A program made the position numbers and the translations under genes. From a virus, in IMG/VR virus record IMGVR_UViG_3300020185_000013, positions 1 to 64,000 of that record: a DNA stretch of 64,000 nucleotides; one strand, given 5' to 3'. Positions 1-7,665 of this stretch are shown here, piece after piece; position 1 is the first letter of the stretch; every line of letters begins with the position of its first letter. The notes under the pieces are model-generated. The model worked only from the letters and a program-made list of their open reading frames with translations. It was not told where the DNA came from and ran no database searches.

Positions 1-243
1 TAAAGGTCACAAAGGAAATAATGGTGCTACTGGAGCTCAAGGAGCTCAAGGTCCTCAAGGTCCTAAAGGAAACACTGGTAACACAGGTGCTCAAGGTCCA
101 CAAGGTCCTGGAGGAGGTCAAGGTCCACAAGGTGTTAAAGGTCACAAAGGAAATAATGGTGCTACTGGAGCTCAAGGAGCTCAAGGTCCTCAAGGTCCTA
201 AAGGAAACACTGGTAACACAGGTGCTCAAGGTCCACAAGGTCC
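1..243 (+). repeat. 135-bp direct repeat inside the collagen-like stalk
   Basis: Bases 1-108 recur essentially identically at 136-243, an offset of 135 bp or 15 Gly-X-Y triplets. The copies stay in frame, so recombination between them would lengthen or shorten the stalk without breaking the gene. Confidence 0.85.
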
Positions 244-1204
244 AGGCGGTCCAGGCGGTCCACAAGGTACTAAAGGTGCTACAGGTGCTCAAGGAGCTCA
301 AGGAGCTCAAGGTCCTAAAGGTAACACTGGTAGTACTGGTGCTCAAGGTCCACAAGGTCCTGGAGGCCCAACTGGAGCTCAAGGAGCACAAGGTCCACAA
401 GGTGTTAAAGGTCACAAAGGAAATACTGGTGCTACTGGTCCTAAAGGTAGTACAGGTTCTACCGGCCCTGGAGGTCCTGGAGGTCCAACTGGTGCACAAG
501 GAGCACAAGGTCCACAAGGTCCAGGCGGCCCAGGCGGTCCAACCGGCCCTGGAGGTCCAACTGGTCCAACTGGAGCTCAAGGAGCACAAGGTGCACAAGG
601 AGCACAAGGTGCTACTGGTCCTAAAGGTAATACAGGTTCTACCGGCCCTGGAGGTCCTGGAGGTCCAACTGGTCCAACTGGTGCACAAGGAGCTACTGGT
701 CCAACTGGTGCACAAGGAGCTACTGGTATGGTATTTGGATCTCTTCAATATCCAGTAGACGAAATACAGTATGGCGGCAACGGCGATATCGTGCAAGTCA
801 CTAACACAGGTCCAATTGCCGGAACTAGTAATCCAGGTATAAGTGCTGAAACTTCTGGACCTCTTGCAAATGCTGGTTTTAGGATAAATACTACCGGTGT
901 TTATATGATTCACTATAGTATAACATTCAGATCATTTTACGCAAACAGGTCAGTTGTTGGTGTTTTAATGAAAGCAGGAGATGTTAACGGGGTTAACTCC
1001 GCTGTTTATGGTTCTGCAAACGTACAGTATTTAAGATACAATACCTATGGCCAATGGAGTACAGTTTCGTCAACCTTTACAGTTGACCTTTCTGCTAACC
1101 AATCAATTTGGTTAGAAACTGTATTATTAAACGGATCCGGTCCTTTCCAAGTTACGGCGGTAGGTGGAGCACCATCAACATTGACAATAACTAGAATTGC
1201 ATAA
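2..1204 (+). CDS. Collagen-like fibre protein with C1q/BclA-like C-terminal head (5' end outside window)
   Basis: The frame is open from the left edge, so the N-terminus is missing. About 80 uninterrupted Gly-X-Y triplets ([18 protein letters not shown]) run to base 727. They continue in frame, without a stop, into a roughly 158-residue globular domain (bases 728-1204) rich in beta strands. Its patterns ([11 protein letters not shown], the ending STLTITRIA) resemble C1q/TNF-like and Bacillus BclA heads that trimerise collagen-like stalks. All 12 Lys are in the Y position followed by Gly, and all Pro are in the X position. It is probably a trimeric receptor-binding or decoration fibre. Hydroxylase and glycosyltransferase genes lie directly downstream and may modify it. 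The ATG at 728 is internal, not the true start. Confidence 0.9.
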   Translation, partial: KGHKGNNGATGAQGAQGPQGPKGNTGNTGAQGPQGPGGGQGPQGVKGHKGNNGATGAQGAQGPQGPKGNTGNTGAQGPQGPGGPGGPQGTKGATGAQGAQGAQGPKGNTGSTGAQGPQGPGGPTGAQGAQGPQGVKGHKGNTGATGPKGSTGSTGPGGPGGPTGAQGAQGPQGPGGPGGPTGPGGPTGPTGAQGAQGAQGAQGATGPKGNTGSTGPGGPGGPTGPTGAQGATGPTGAQGATGMVFGSLQYPVDEIQYGGNGDIVQVTNTGPIAGTSNPGISAETSGPLANAGFRINTTGVYMIHYSITFRSFYANRSVVGVLMKAGDVNGVNSAVYGSANVQYLRYNTYGQWSTVSSTFTVDLSANQSIWLETVLLNGSGPFQVTAVGGAPSTLTITRIA

Positions 1205-1219
1205 AAATAAACTACTAAG

Positions 1220-1408
1220 ATGACAACAATTAATTATTATATCGAAGATTTATCTACTGGGTTGGTAGTTATGAACGCTGGAGAGATGAAACAATATACA
1301 CCCGGTTGCGATGCTAAAAAGTTTACTTCATATGAAGATGCAACCTCTCATATTGATACTCTAGCAAATGGAGAATATAGAGTTTTTTCTAGGATTGTAA
1401 AATCTTAA
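1220..1408 (+). CDS. Small protein downstream of the fibre, function unknown
   Basis: This 62-residue protein begins MTTINYYIEDLSTG and starts 15 bp after the fibre stop, before the terminator at 1431, so it is co-transcribed with the fibre. No signal peptide or membrane segment is visible. The position suggests a fibre assembly factor or accessory subunit, which is inference from context only. Confidence 0.65.
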   Translation: MTTINYYIEDLSTGLVVMNAGEMKQYTPGCDAKKFTSYEDATSHIDTLANGEYRVFSRIVKS

Positions 1409-1430
1409 TCAAGCTTAAATTTAGAATAGA

Positions 1431-1458
1431 AGGGTCCCAGCAATGGGACCCTTTTTTT
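1431..1458 (+). terminator. Rho-independent terminator after the fibre operon
   Basis: A perfect 9-bp stem (AGGGTCCCA / TGGGACCCT) with a GCAA tetraloop is followed by a T-run. It separates the fibre and small ORF from the modification cassette. Confidence 0.9.
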
Positions 1459-1504
1459 GTAAACAATTAGAAGAAGATACATATAATATCTAAACAATAT
1501 TTTA

Positions 1505-2089
1505 ATGTACAAATTTGATCAACCCTACAATGACCCTCAAAACTACTATTGGTATAAAGAGGGATTCACCAAAGAGGAACTAGAAAAGATTTATAATGAC
1601 CTTGAAGGGGTACCTTTTCAAGATGCTACTATTCTAGGTTCAGACGAGACTCCAAAAGAGGTTCGTAGCTCTAGAATTAAATGGATTCCAATGAATGAAG
1701 ATTGGAGTTGGCTATACCAAAAACTAATGGATATGGCGACAACTGCAAACGATCAGCTTTGGAACTTTGATTTAATTTCAGCAGAAGAAAACATCCAATA
1801 CACAGAATATCTTGCAGAAGATGAAGGTCATTATACATGGCACCAGGATATCGGTCCTGGAGATGCTTCTCTCCGCAAAGTTTCTCTTACAGTTCAGCTC
1901 TCAGATCCTGAAGAATACGAAGGTGGAGATTTAGAAATGTGGCAAGGTGGACAGGCAATGCAGACTGCAGAGCGAGGAGCTGGTGTAGTTTTTATCTTTC
2001 CAAGTTATATGATGCACAGGGTTACTCCAGTTACAAAGGGCAAACGTCGTAGTTTTGTACTTTGGGTAGGAGGTCAACACTATAAATAA
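1505..2089 (+). CDS. 2OG-Fe(II) oxygenase, prolyl-4-hydroxylase-like
   Basis: The 194-residue protein has the double-stranded beta-helix iron site H113-Q-D115 ... H171, and the 2-oxoglutarate-binding Arg181 exactly ten residues after the distal His, as in prolyl hydroxylase-like dioxygenases. The core motifs are HYTWHQD, GGDLEMW and FPSYMMHRV. The family uses O2 and 2-oxoglutarate to hydroxylate protein side chains. Its stop is contiguous with the ATG of the next glycosyltransferase (TAAATG), and it sits 300 bp from a collagen-like fibre. A role in hydroxylating fibre residues is inferred. Repeat prolines are in X rather than the usual animal Y position, so the exact target is open. A nucleotide or other protein target is not excluded. 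Confidence 0.85.
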   Translation: MYKFDQPYNDPQNYYWYKEGFTKEELEKIYNDLEGVPFQDATILGSDETPKEVRSSRIKWIPMNEDWSWLYQKLMDMATTANDQLWNFDLISAEENIQYTEYLAEDEGHYTWHQDIGPGDASLRKVSLTVQLSDPEEYEGGDLEMWQGGQAMQTAERGAGVVFIFPSYMMHRVTPVTKGKRRSFVLWVGGQHYK

Positions 2090-3118
2090 ATGAGAGTACT
2101 ACTCTACACTGGTTATTTTGCAAAACCATGGAGTCCCTATAATATGGAAGGGCTTGGTGGTTCTGAAATTGCAGTCGTTCAGATAGCTGAGCGACTTGCC
2201 CGTTTTGGATGGCAAGTTGTAGTTTCAGGAAATGTTGAGGATGGAAACTGGAACGGAGTAGAATGGATTAGTACCCCAAAAATGCACCAAAAATACTTTG
2301 ATAAATTTGACGTAATTATTGGTGTAAGTTATATTCATTTTGTATTTGAGTTTGAAGACTATTCTGCGAAAAAGTTATTTTGGATCCACAACACAGATTT
2401 CTATCCTTGGTATATGGGATCCGAGATAGATGACCCAGAAACTCTGCTTACAACTGGTGAAATCGATGGATTTATATGCTTAACTAATTGGCATAAAGAA
2501 CAATGGTCTCAGAAGTACTCTCTAGATCCTGAAACGTTCCATGTGATTGGTAATGGAATAGACACAGAAACTTTTGTTGGTCATTCTCCAAAGGTAAAAG
2601 GCAGATTTATATGGAGTTCTGCACCAGAAAGAGGTTTATCTGAGCTTCTTGATTTCTGGCCAACTATTAAACAGAGTATGCAGCATGCAACACTACATGT
2701 ATATTCTCCAGGATATCAAATTGCCAGACGAGAAGATTGGACTGGACATGAATTAGTCGATGTTGAGTTTATGGGTTCAGTTTCCCAACATGAGCTTCAT
2801 AGAGCAATGGGAGATGCAGAATACTGGATGTACTTAACTTCATATGAAGAGACATATTGTATAACTGCTCTTGAAATACAAAAGGCTGGAGTTTTCCCAA
2901 TTACGACTAATACCGCGGCGCTTAATGAGACTGTAAACTCTGGAATTATTTTAGATGACAATAAACAAAAGTGGAATATCGCCATACAATTATTAACTGA
3001 AATGAGTATTGGCCTAAAGGAAAAGGTTTTAGAATCTAATAATGATTGGATTAAGAGACAAACCTGGAACTCTAGGTCGTATGATTGGAAAAAGTTAATT
3101 GAAGATATATGCAACTAG
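2090..3118 (+). CDS. GT4-like (GT-B fold) glycosyltransferase
   Basis: This 342-residue protein shows the N-terminal GT-B signature LGGSEIAVVQIAERL, a mid-protein VIGNGID stretch, and the donor-site SSAPERGLSELLDFWP followed by the E-x7-E-type segment ETYCITALEIQKAG. These are typical of GT4 retaining transferases that use nucleotide sugars. It is cytoplasmic, with no membrane anchor. It is translationally coupled on both sides: its ATG abuts the oxygenase stop, and the next gene starts inside its last codons. Addition of further sugars to the fibre glycan is inferred from this coupling. Confidence 0.85.
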   Translation: MRVLLYTGYFAKPWSPYNMEGLGGSEIAVVQIAERLARFGWQVVVSGNVEDGNWNGVEWISTPKMHQKYFDKFDVIIGVSYIHFVFEFEDYSAKKLFWIHNTDFYPWYMGSEIDDPETLLTTGEIDGFICLTNWHKEQWSQKYSLDPETFHVIGNGIDTETFVGHSPKVKGRFIWSSAPERGLSELLDFWPTIKQSMQHATLHVYSPGYQIARREDWTGHELVDVEFMGSVSQHELHRAMGDAEYWMYLTSYEETYCITALEIQKAGVFPITTNTAALNETVNSGIILDDNKQKWNIAIQLLTEMSIGLKEKVLESNNDWIKRQTWNSRSYDWKKLIEDICN

Positions 3119-4455
3119 ATAAAATATACGTAATTGCTCTTAATCCTACACAGGAAAAGATTGATGATATCGTTAATCGCCTAAAAGATTTAGGAATTAG
3201 CGGGATTCCTTATGAAATTGTGGATGGGTTTGATGGACATAATACTCCATTACCAGAAGGCTACAATATATATGAAGGCTGGGCAATTCCAGATGGATGG
3301 AACGAATGGTGGAAAGAACCAGTAAAACCAGGAGAGGTTGGATGTGCCATTAGTCATATTAATGTATGGAACCAAACTATCGAAGAGGGACACCAAAGAG
3401 TTCTTATTTTAGAAGAGGACTTCAAGGTTGGGCGCCCATTAAATGAACTCACCGATCAAGAATTGATAGGACATCAATATCCAAATTGGGATCTTTGTTA
3501 TTTGGGTAGATTTGTTTTTGAAGATGAAGAACAAGAAAAACTTACAACAAATCTCATTAAACCAGGAAATTCATATACGACACATGCATATATGATTACT
3601 AGAGAAGGGGCTCAAAAACTAGTAGATGGTAACTTACAAACTAATATTATTCCAGTCGATGAATATATTCCAGCACTTTATATGGGACATCGTAGAGAAG
3701 ATATTAATGCGATATTTAGTAAATCAATGACTGCAATTTCAGTTAATAAAGACTGGATCACCCAAACATCAAATGCCAATAACTCAACGGTTGGGCATAT
3801 AGATTATAATAAACAAGAAATGAACGAAACCTACTTTGAAATCTTAGATGATTCTAACTGGGAGGCTTGGCTAGACAAATATGTCGACCCAACTATTAGA
3901 AGACATCAATGGGACCTAATTGTCGATGAGCACAGAGACACAAATATCTTTGAGTTTCCGCTATTTACCCAAAAGTTCTGTGATGAGGCAGTAGCCCTTT
4001 CAGAAGCAAAAGATAATTGGACAATTGATAGACATAATGCATATCCAACTAATGATGTACTTTTACAAGACATTGAGTTAAATGACGTTTACAATCGAGT
4101 ACTTCGCGAAATTGTCTATCCACTTTGTATTCACCTTTGGGAACTAGAAGGACCAGGATACGATGATATGTATAGTGAGAACTTCCTAGCTCGATATACA
4201 ATGGATCGTCAATCTCACCTTTCACTTCACCATGATTTTAGTAACATTACAATGGTTGTAAAACTAAATGATGAGTTTGATTGTGGTGGTACCTGGTTCC
4301 CTAAATATAAAGTACTATCTAATCCAAAACGAGTAGGTACAGCAACACTACACCCTGGATTAGTAACACATCTTCACGGAGCACGTCCAATTACAGCTGG
4401 TAAAAGATACATCACGGTATCGTTTATGCGCAAACATGAAGGTGGTACTCTGTGA
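3109..4455 (+). CDS. GT25-like glycosyltransferase fused to 2OG-Fe(II) oxygenase (collagen lysyl hydroxylase/glycosyltransferase architecture)
   Basis: In this 448-residue protein, residues 1 to about 215 carry the GT25 pattern: IYVIALN at the start, GEVGCAISH (75-83) and VLILEEDF (98-105, the acidic metal/donor motif). Residues of about 290-448 form a second 2OG-Fe(II) oxygenase with H374-x-D376, distal H423 and Arg433 at +10. A glycosyltransferase plus C-terminal prolyl-hydroxylase-fold domain is the layout of animal procollagen lysyl hydroxylases and of mimivirus L230. The expected reaction is hydroxylation of Lys in X-Lys-Gly and glycosylation of the hydroxylysine. The neighbouring fibre offers exactly such sites. 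Domain assignment is strong and substrate is inferred. Confidence 0.88.
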   Translation: MQLDKIYVIALNPTQEKIDDIVNRLKDLGISGIPYEIVDGFDGHNTPLPEGYNIYEGWAIPDGWNEWWKEPVKPGEVGCAISHINVWNQTIEEGHQRVLILEEDFKVGRPLNELTDQELIGHQYPNWDLCYLGRFVFEDEEQEKLTTNLIKPGNSYTTHAYMITREGAQKLVDGNLQTNIIPVDEYIPALYMGHRREDINAIFSKSMTAISVNKDWITQTSNANNSTVGHIDYNKQEMNETYFEILDDSNWEAWLDKYVDPTIRRHQWDLIVDEHRDTNIFEFPLFTQKFCDEAVALSEAKDNWTIDRHNAYPTNDVLLQDIELNDVYNRVLREIVYPLCIHLWELEGPGYDDMYSENFLARYTMDRQSHLSLHHDFSNITMVVKLNDEFDCGGTWFPKYKVLSNPKRVGTATLHPGLVTHLHGARPITAGKRYITVSFMRKHEGGTL

Positions 4456-4463
4456 TATATAGA
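4454..4463 (+). promoter_or_regulatory. Late-type GATATATA promoter motif
   Basis: GATATATAGA lies two bases before the ATG at 4466 and overlaps the stop of the previous gene. It belongs to a motif family repeated before late-type genes throughout the window. Confidence 0.55.
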
Positions 4464-4465
4464 TT

Positions 4466-5410
4466 ATGAATAGAATAAAGACATTTGACCAGTTTATAAA
4501 TGAGGCTAATGGAGATACTGATCTTCATAAGGTTTATTTATGTGTTGACCCAAAGAGTGGCCAGAGATGGCTAACAAATAAAGGGTTTGCTGGTAGCAAA
4601 TTCTTTGTTCAGATTAATCTTGAAAATTACAAGGACTTGGAAATAAACCCGGCCTTTCCAGTCCTAAACTATAACTCTGGAGTAACTCAAAAGTTATTAG
4701 ATGAGGGTCTAATTAAGAGTGAGAATGTTTATAACCACCCAAAATACATTAAACAATCTGGCTCAAAAGAAAAGTTCCATAAGATTCTAGAAGGAGATGA
4801 CAGCGTACCTGAAACTTGTTACTCTAAGGAAGATGCAATTAAGATGGGCTTTCCAATTATCGCTAAACCAAAAGAGGGCCACAGTGGAATTGGAATTCAA
4901 ATCTTCAAAGATGCTGAATCTTTTGAAAAGGCAGACCACTCTAACTTTGATGTATATTCTCAGTTCATTGATAAGAAGAGCGAATACAGAATGTTCTTAT
5001 TTAAAGGAGAACCATGGTTCTGGATGGAGCGTAATCCAATGAACGACAAGGCAAAAAGCGGGGACGGCGATGGTAAAGAACAAATGGAGTTTAAGTACAT
5101 TAAACACCCAGTTGAGAAACTACCAGATAATCTAAAAGAAACAGCAGTTAGACTATCAGGTAAGTTTGATTTACCCTACATTTGCTTTGATTTAATGGAG
5201 GACCAAGACGGTAAGGTATATGTAATTGAGAGCAACTCACAACCTGGAGTTCCTTTCGATTCTACTGTCCAGGCTTATAAGTTAATATTTAAGGATTTTT
5301 ACGGCAGAGAGGTTCAAGAAAAGGACATGCAGAAACTACAAGAGTACTCTGATTACTTGAACGATCGAACGCTAGAGTTAGATCCAGAACGATTTGAGAT
5401 TAAAAAATAA
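4466..5410 (+). CDS. ATP-grasp family protein with N-terminal capsid-targeting-like sequence
   Basis: The protein (314 residues) starts MNRIKTFDQFINEA, matching the T4 capsid-targeting pattern with a prohead-protease-like site I11-N-E13|A14. The rest is an ATP-grasp fold: IIAKPKEGHSGIGI (ATP-binding Lys and glycine loop), YSQFID, and the metal-binding end FDLMEDQDGKVYVIESNSQPG. ATP-grasp enzymes join a carboxylate to an amine or other nucleophile via an acyl phosphate. It may be an RimK-like ligase, but its substrate cannot be read from sequence. If the leader is functional, the enzyme is packaged in the head and enters the cell with DNA. Confidence 0.8.
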   Translation: MNRIKTFDQFINEANGDTDLHKVYLCVDPKSGQRWLTNKGFAGSKFFVQINLENYKDLEINPAFPVLNYNSGVTQKLLDEGLIKSENVYNHPKYIKQSGSKEKFHKILEGDDSVPETCYSKEDAIKMGFPIIAKPKEGHSGIGIQIFKDAESFEKADHSNFDVYSQFIDKKSEYRMFLFKGEPWFWMERNPMNDKAKSGDGDGKEQMEFKYIKHPVEKLPDNLKETAVRLSGKFDLPYICFDLMEDQDGKVYVIESNSQPGVPFDSTVQAYKLIFKDFYGREVQEKDMQKLQEYSDYLNDRTLELDPERFEIKK

Positions 5411-5415
5411 AGAAT

Positions 5416-5643
5416 ATGGGACATCCTGACATGAAATGTATGTATGTTAACGTGTGGATTCACCACATGCAAGTTGACGAATTATTTGACTTTTTAAACG
5501 GCAGAATAGATGAAGCGCCACCATACTGGCTTAATCATCACGATACGCCATATTCGGTAACTGGTGGCTACATCATGATTTCACTACCATATGATTCTTA
5601 CTCAAATCTTCGTTTTAACCGTGGCTGGGACGAAACAAGATAA
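5416..5643 (+). CDS. Small protein, function unknown
   Basis: This 75-residue protein is rich in His and aromatic residues (VNVWIHHMQ, APPYWLNHHD). It begins 5 bp after the ATP-grasp gene, so it shares that transcript. A second in-frame ATG at 5431 is an alternative start. No family recognised. Confidence 0.6.
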   Translation: MGHPDMKCMYVNVWIHHMQVDELFDFLNGRIDEAPPYWLNHHDTPYSVTGGYIMISLPYDSYSNLRFNRGWDETR

Positions 5644-5646
5644 ATT

Positions 5647-5754
5647 ATGAAACAAGAAAGAAAGAACTTCCTATTAAACCATAAAGGAAAGAAGTTCAAA
5701 GCAAACACACTATTTGGAATTGTATTGAAATTCCTATTGAAGAAAAGAAACTAA
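5647..5754 (+). CDS. Tiny basic protein (35 aa)
   Basis: An ATG three bases after the previous stop opens a 35-residue frame beginning MKQERKNFLLNHKGKK, with a hydrophobic, basic C-terminal half. It has about 11 Lys/Arg and fills the space before the terminator at 5775. It is too short for family assignment; tight spacing and position support it as real. Confidence 0.45.
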   Translation: MKQERKNFLLNHKGKKFKANTLFGIVLKFLLKKRN

Positions 5755-5774
5755 TAGAATACTCTTCATATAAT

Positions 5775-5805
5775 AAGCGTCTAACTTAGGTTAGGCGCTT
5801 TTTAA
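5775..5805 (+). terminator. Rho-independent terminator
   Basis: An 11-bp stem (AAGCGTCTAAC / GTTAGGCGCTT, one G-T pair) with a TTAG loop and a following T-run ends the 4466-5754 transcript. Confidence 0.88.
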
Positions 5806-5817
5806 GTTTATAAGGAT

Positions 5818-6564
5818 ATGTACGAAGTTAGTGAATTAAAACAAATGGTCTTTATCGATATTGAGACCACTACAGGTAAGGCAACCTACCAGGATGTAAT
5901 CGATGAAAACCCAGCACTTGATCAGTATTGGCAATTGAAACATAATCAACTGAAGTCAAGTGAACCAGAGAACTTAACAGACATTACTGAACCGTCTGAG
6001 ATGTACCCACGAATGGCAGCACTTTACCCAGAATGGGGTAAGATTGTTTGTATCTCAATAGGTCAAATTAAGTTTACTGAAGATGGAGACCCGGTAGACT
6101 TTAGTGCTAAATCTTTTTATAACGACGACGAGGCAACACTACTAGAGGAATTTAACGAAACTGCTCGTAAAATTATGAGTAAGTACCCTAACATGATTTG
6201 GGTAGGTCATAATATCAAGGGCTTCGATTTGCCATATATTTTACGTAGATCACTAGTACATCAAATCAAGGTACCAAGAGCTTTTTATCTACATAAGCAA
6301 AAGCCTTGGGAAAACTGCCTTCTTGACACACAAGATGTTTGGAAGTTTGGAAGTTGGAATAGCGCAAAGCTGGGTCTAATTTCTGAAATCTTAAATATTC
6401 CAAGTCCAAAACAAGATTTAGAGGGTAGTATGGTATCTCAAGTCTATTGGGAAGGAGGCAATCTAGCAAGAATTAAAGATTACTGTGAGATGGATATTAA
6501 AGCAACTGCGAACGTAATGTTGCGAGTTTCATATCTGCCGATTCTAGAAGACTCTCCGTTCTAA
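5818..6564 (+). CDS. DnaQ-like 3'-5' exonuclease (PolB-exonuclease-related)
   Basis: This 248-residue RNase H-fold exonuclease has ExoI D14-x-E16 (VFIDIETT), ExoII VGHNIKGFD and ExoIII YCEMD near the C-terminus, the DEDDy set. It resembles free-standing exonucleases related to the proofreading domain of family B DNA polymerases. It starts 13 bp after the terminator, so its promoter must overlap the hairpin or lie upstream. Likely roles are proofreading, repair or nucleotide scavenging. Confidence 0.82.
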   Translation: MYEVSELKQMVFIDIETTTGKATYQDVIDENPALDQYWQLKHNQLKSSEPENLTDITEPSEMYPRMAALYPEWGKIVCISIGQIKFTEDGDPVDFSAKSFYNDDEATLLEEFNETARKIMSKYPNMIWVGHNIKGFDLPYILRRSLVHQIKVPRAFYLHKQKPWENCLLDTQDVWKFGSWNSAKLGLISEILNIPSPKQDLEGSMVSQVYWEGGNLARIKDYCEMDIKATANVMLRVSYLPILEDSPF

Positions 6565-6720
6565 AGACAAAATGTCATTTGTGAATCATTTAATATGACT
6601 TTCTGTCATTATATGGTTGTATAATATGTAAATGTGTCACCCTTGTGAAACTGGCACACTTTTTTAGCTATAGTATATGTCTAATGATAGACGTAAACTA
6701 TTAAACTAAAACAATATATT
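6565..6720 (+). promoter_or_regulatory. Leader region of the hsp20-like gene with degenerate promoter repeats
   Basis: No gene is seen here. ATGTC-N12-TTTAATATG (from 6572) and CTGTC-N12-TATAATATG (from 6603) have the same ATGTC-N12 layout as the eight strong cassettes downstream, but with weaker boxes and 31 bp apart. A hairpin follows the second copy. This may be a tandem promoter with an attenuator; the evidence is pattern only. Confidence 0.35.
6634..6665 (+). terminator. Imperfect hairpin with T-run (terminator or attenuator)
   Basis: GTGT..CC pairs with GG.ACAC around a short loop and is followed by six T. It lies between the exonuclease and the hsp20-like gene, just after a degenerate promoter box, so it could terminate the upstream transcript or attenuate the downstream one. 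Confidence 0.4.
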
Positions 6721-7050
6721 ATGTACAACACAAACATTTTTGATTTATTTGATGACACGTTCTTTGGTACTAAAACAAGAACTGCAATGAGTGTTAACGG
6801 TAAAACCTACGAAATGGCTCTGCCTGGATTTTCAAAAGATGACATTAATGTCGAAGTTGAGGGCAGAATTCTAACAGTATCTGCTGAGGTTGAAGAAAAA
6901 GAAGAGACTAAATGGAGATACTCATTTAACAAAAGATTTGAGTTACCTAATAGCGTAGATCCTGAAGCAGTTGAAGGTAAGATGGAAAACGGACTGCTTT
7001 CGATCACGTTTGGCAAATCGAAAGAGGCCACAAAGATTTCAATTTTGTAA
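6721..7050 (+). CDS. Hsp20 / alpha-crystallin small heat-shock protein
   Basis: The 109-residue protein is almost entirely an alpha-crystallin domain: YEMALPGFSKDDINVEVEG, ILTVSAE, and the conserved end VEGKMENGLLSITF, with a very short N-terminal arm (NIFDLFDD). Small heat-shock proteins hold unfolding proteins without ATP. T4-like phages of aquatic bacteria often carry one. With the DnaJ at 8166 it suggests phage-managed protein folding during virion assembly. It is transcribed alone and bounded by hairpins. Confidence 0.92.
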   Translation: MYNTNIFDLFDDTFFGTKTRTAMSVNGKTYEMALPGFSKDDINVEVEGRILTVSAEVEEKEETKWRYSFNKRFELPNSVDPEAVEGKMENGLLSITFGKSKEATKISIL

Positions 7051-7068
7051 AAAAGTTGAAAAAAAGTT

Positions 7069-7098
7069 AGCCGGCATTTTTTTATGTCGGCTTTTTTT
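7069..7098 (+). terminator. Terminator half of a terminator/promoter cassette
   Basis: A 9-bp stem (AGCCGGCAT / ATGTCGGCT, one G-T pair) with a T loop and T7 tail closes the hsp20-like transcript. The right arm doubles as the ATGTC element of the promoter that follows. Confidence 0.85.
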
Positions 7099-7108
7099 AT
7101 TATATTTG
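7074..7108 (+). promoter_or_regulatory. Class A promoter, copy 1
   Basis: ATGTC, then exactly 12 bp, then TATATTTG (7101-7108), the best match in the window to the Bacteroidota -7 box TAnnTTTG. The T-run before ATGTC occupies the -33 area. It serves the gene at 7135. Confidence 0.75.
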
Positions 7109-7134
7109 TATAGTTAAACAACAATAAATAAACT

Positions 7135-7335
7135 ATGGACGTTGGAGATTGGATCGTTCCGATGAACGGTAAAGAAATCGTAAGAATTGTAGCAGTTGAA
7201 GACTATGCAATTGAAGAGATACAGGATGGAATTATCCCGATCTATTTTACATCTGATGGTAGAGCTTACGAACGTGAAGACTTTATTACAATGGATGAGG
7301 CTTATCAATACGAAAAATTAATAGAACAATTATGA
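7135..7335 (+). CDS. Small acidic protein, function unknown
   Basis: This 66-residue protein begins MDVGDWIVPMNGKEIV and may fold as a small beta barrel, judging only from its alternating pattern. It overlaps the next gene by 4 bp (ATGA) and is the first gene of the class A promoter copy 1 operon. Confidence 0.7.
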   Translation: MDVGDWIVPMNGKEIVRIVAVEDYAIEEIQDGIIPIYFTSDGRAYEREDFITMDEAYQYEKLIEQL

Positions 7336-7619
7336 GTGCATTTGATGATTTCCTAGAAGAAAGCAATGAGGAGTTTAACTCAAAGCTTGAAGAATGGCAA
7401 GAGCGTTTGATGATTAGCGCAATTGAGACTAACTTTGAAAAGATTAAAGAGAACGGCATTAGTGACTGGCACCTTCGCAATATGGACACTAATGAACTTA
7501 AAAATCTTGACAACACTCTTAATATTATGCTCGAACACTACGAGAATCTTGAAGAGTACGAAAAGTGTAAAGTTGTATTTGATACACTACAACAAATAAA
7601 AGAGGTTCAAGTGGTCTAA
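7332..7619 (+). CDS. Small helical protein with C-terminal YEKC motif
   Basis: A 95-residue acidic protein. Its C-terminal HYENLEEYEKCKVVFDTLQ is shared with the proteins at 8968 and 9536 (consensus FExxExYEKCxxLxxLK) and looks like the UVR-type helical hairpin of UvrB, UvrC and McsA. The N-terminal part is unrelated among the three. It is probably a protein-interaction module; the partner is unknown. Confidence 0.72.
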   Translation: MSAFDDFLEESNEEFNSKLEEWQERLMISAIETNFEKIKENGISDWHLRNMDTNELKNLDNTLNIMLEHYENLEEYEKCKVVFDTLQQIKEVQVV

Positions 7620-7665
7620 GATAAATAGTATGAGGGTGCTATCTAGCCCTCATGGCCCCCGTCGA

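Noticed and set aside
21-758. A 245-residue Lys/Val/Leu-rich frame across the fibre region
   Set aside because: It is the shifted reading of the Gly-X-Y repeat. The frame starting at base 2 gives perfect triplets and continues into the C1q-like head.
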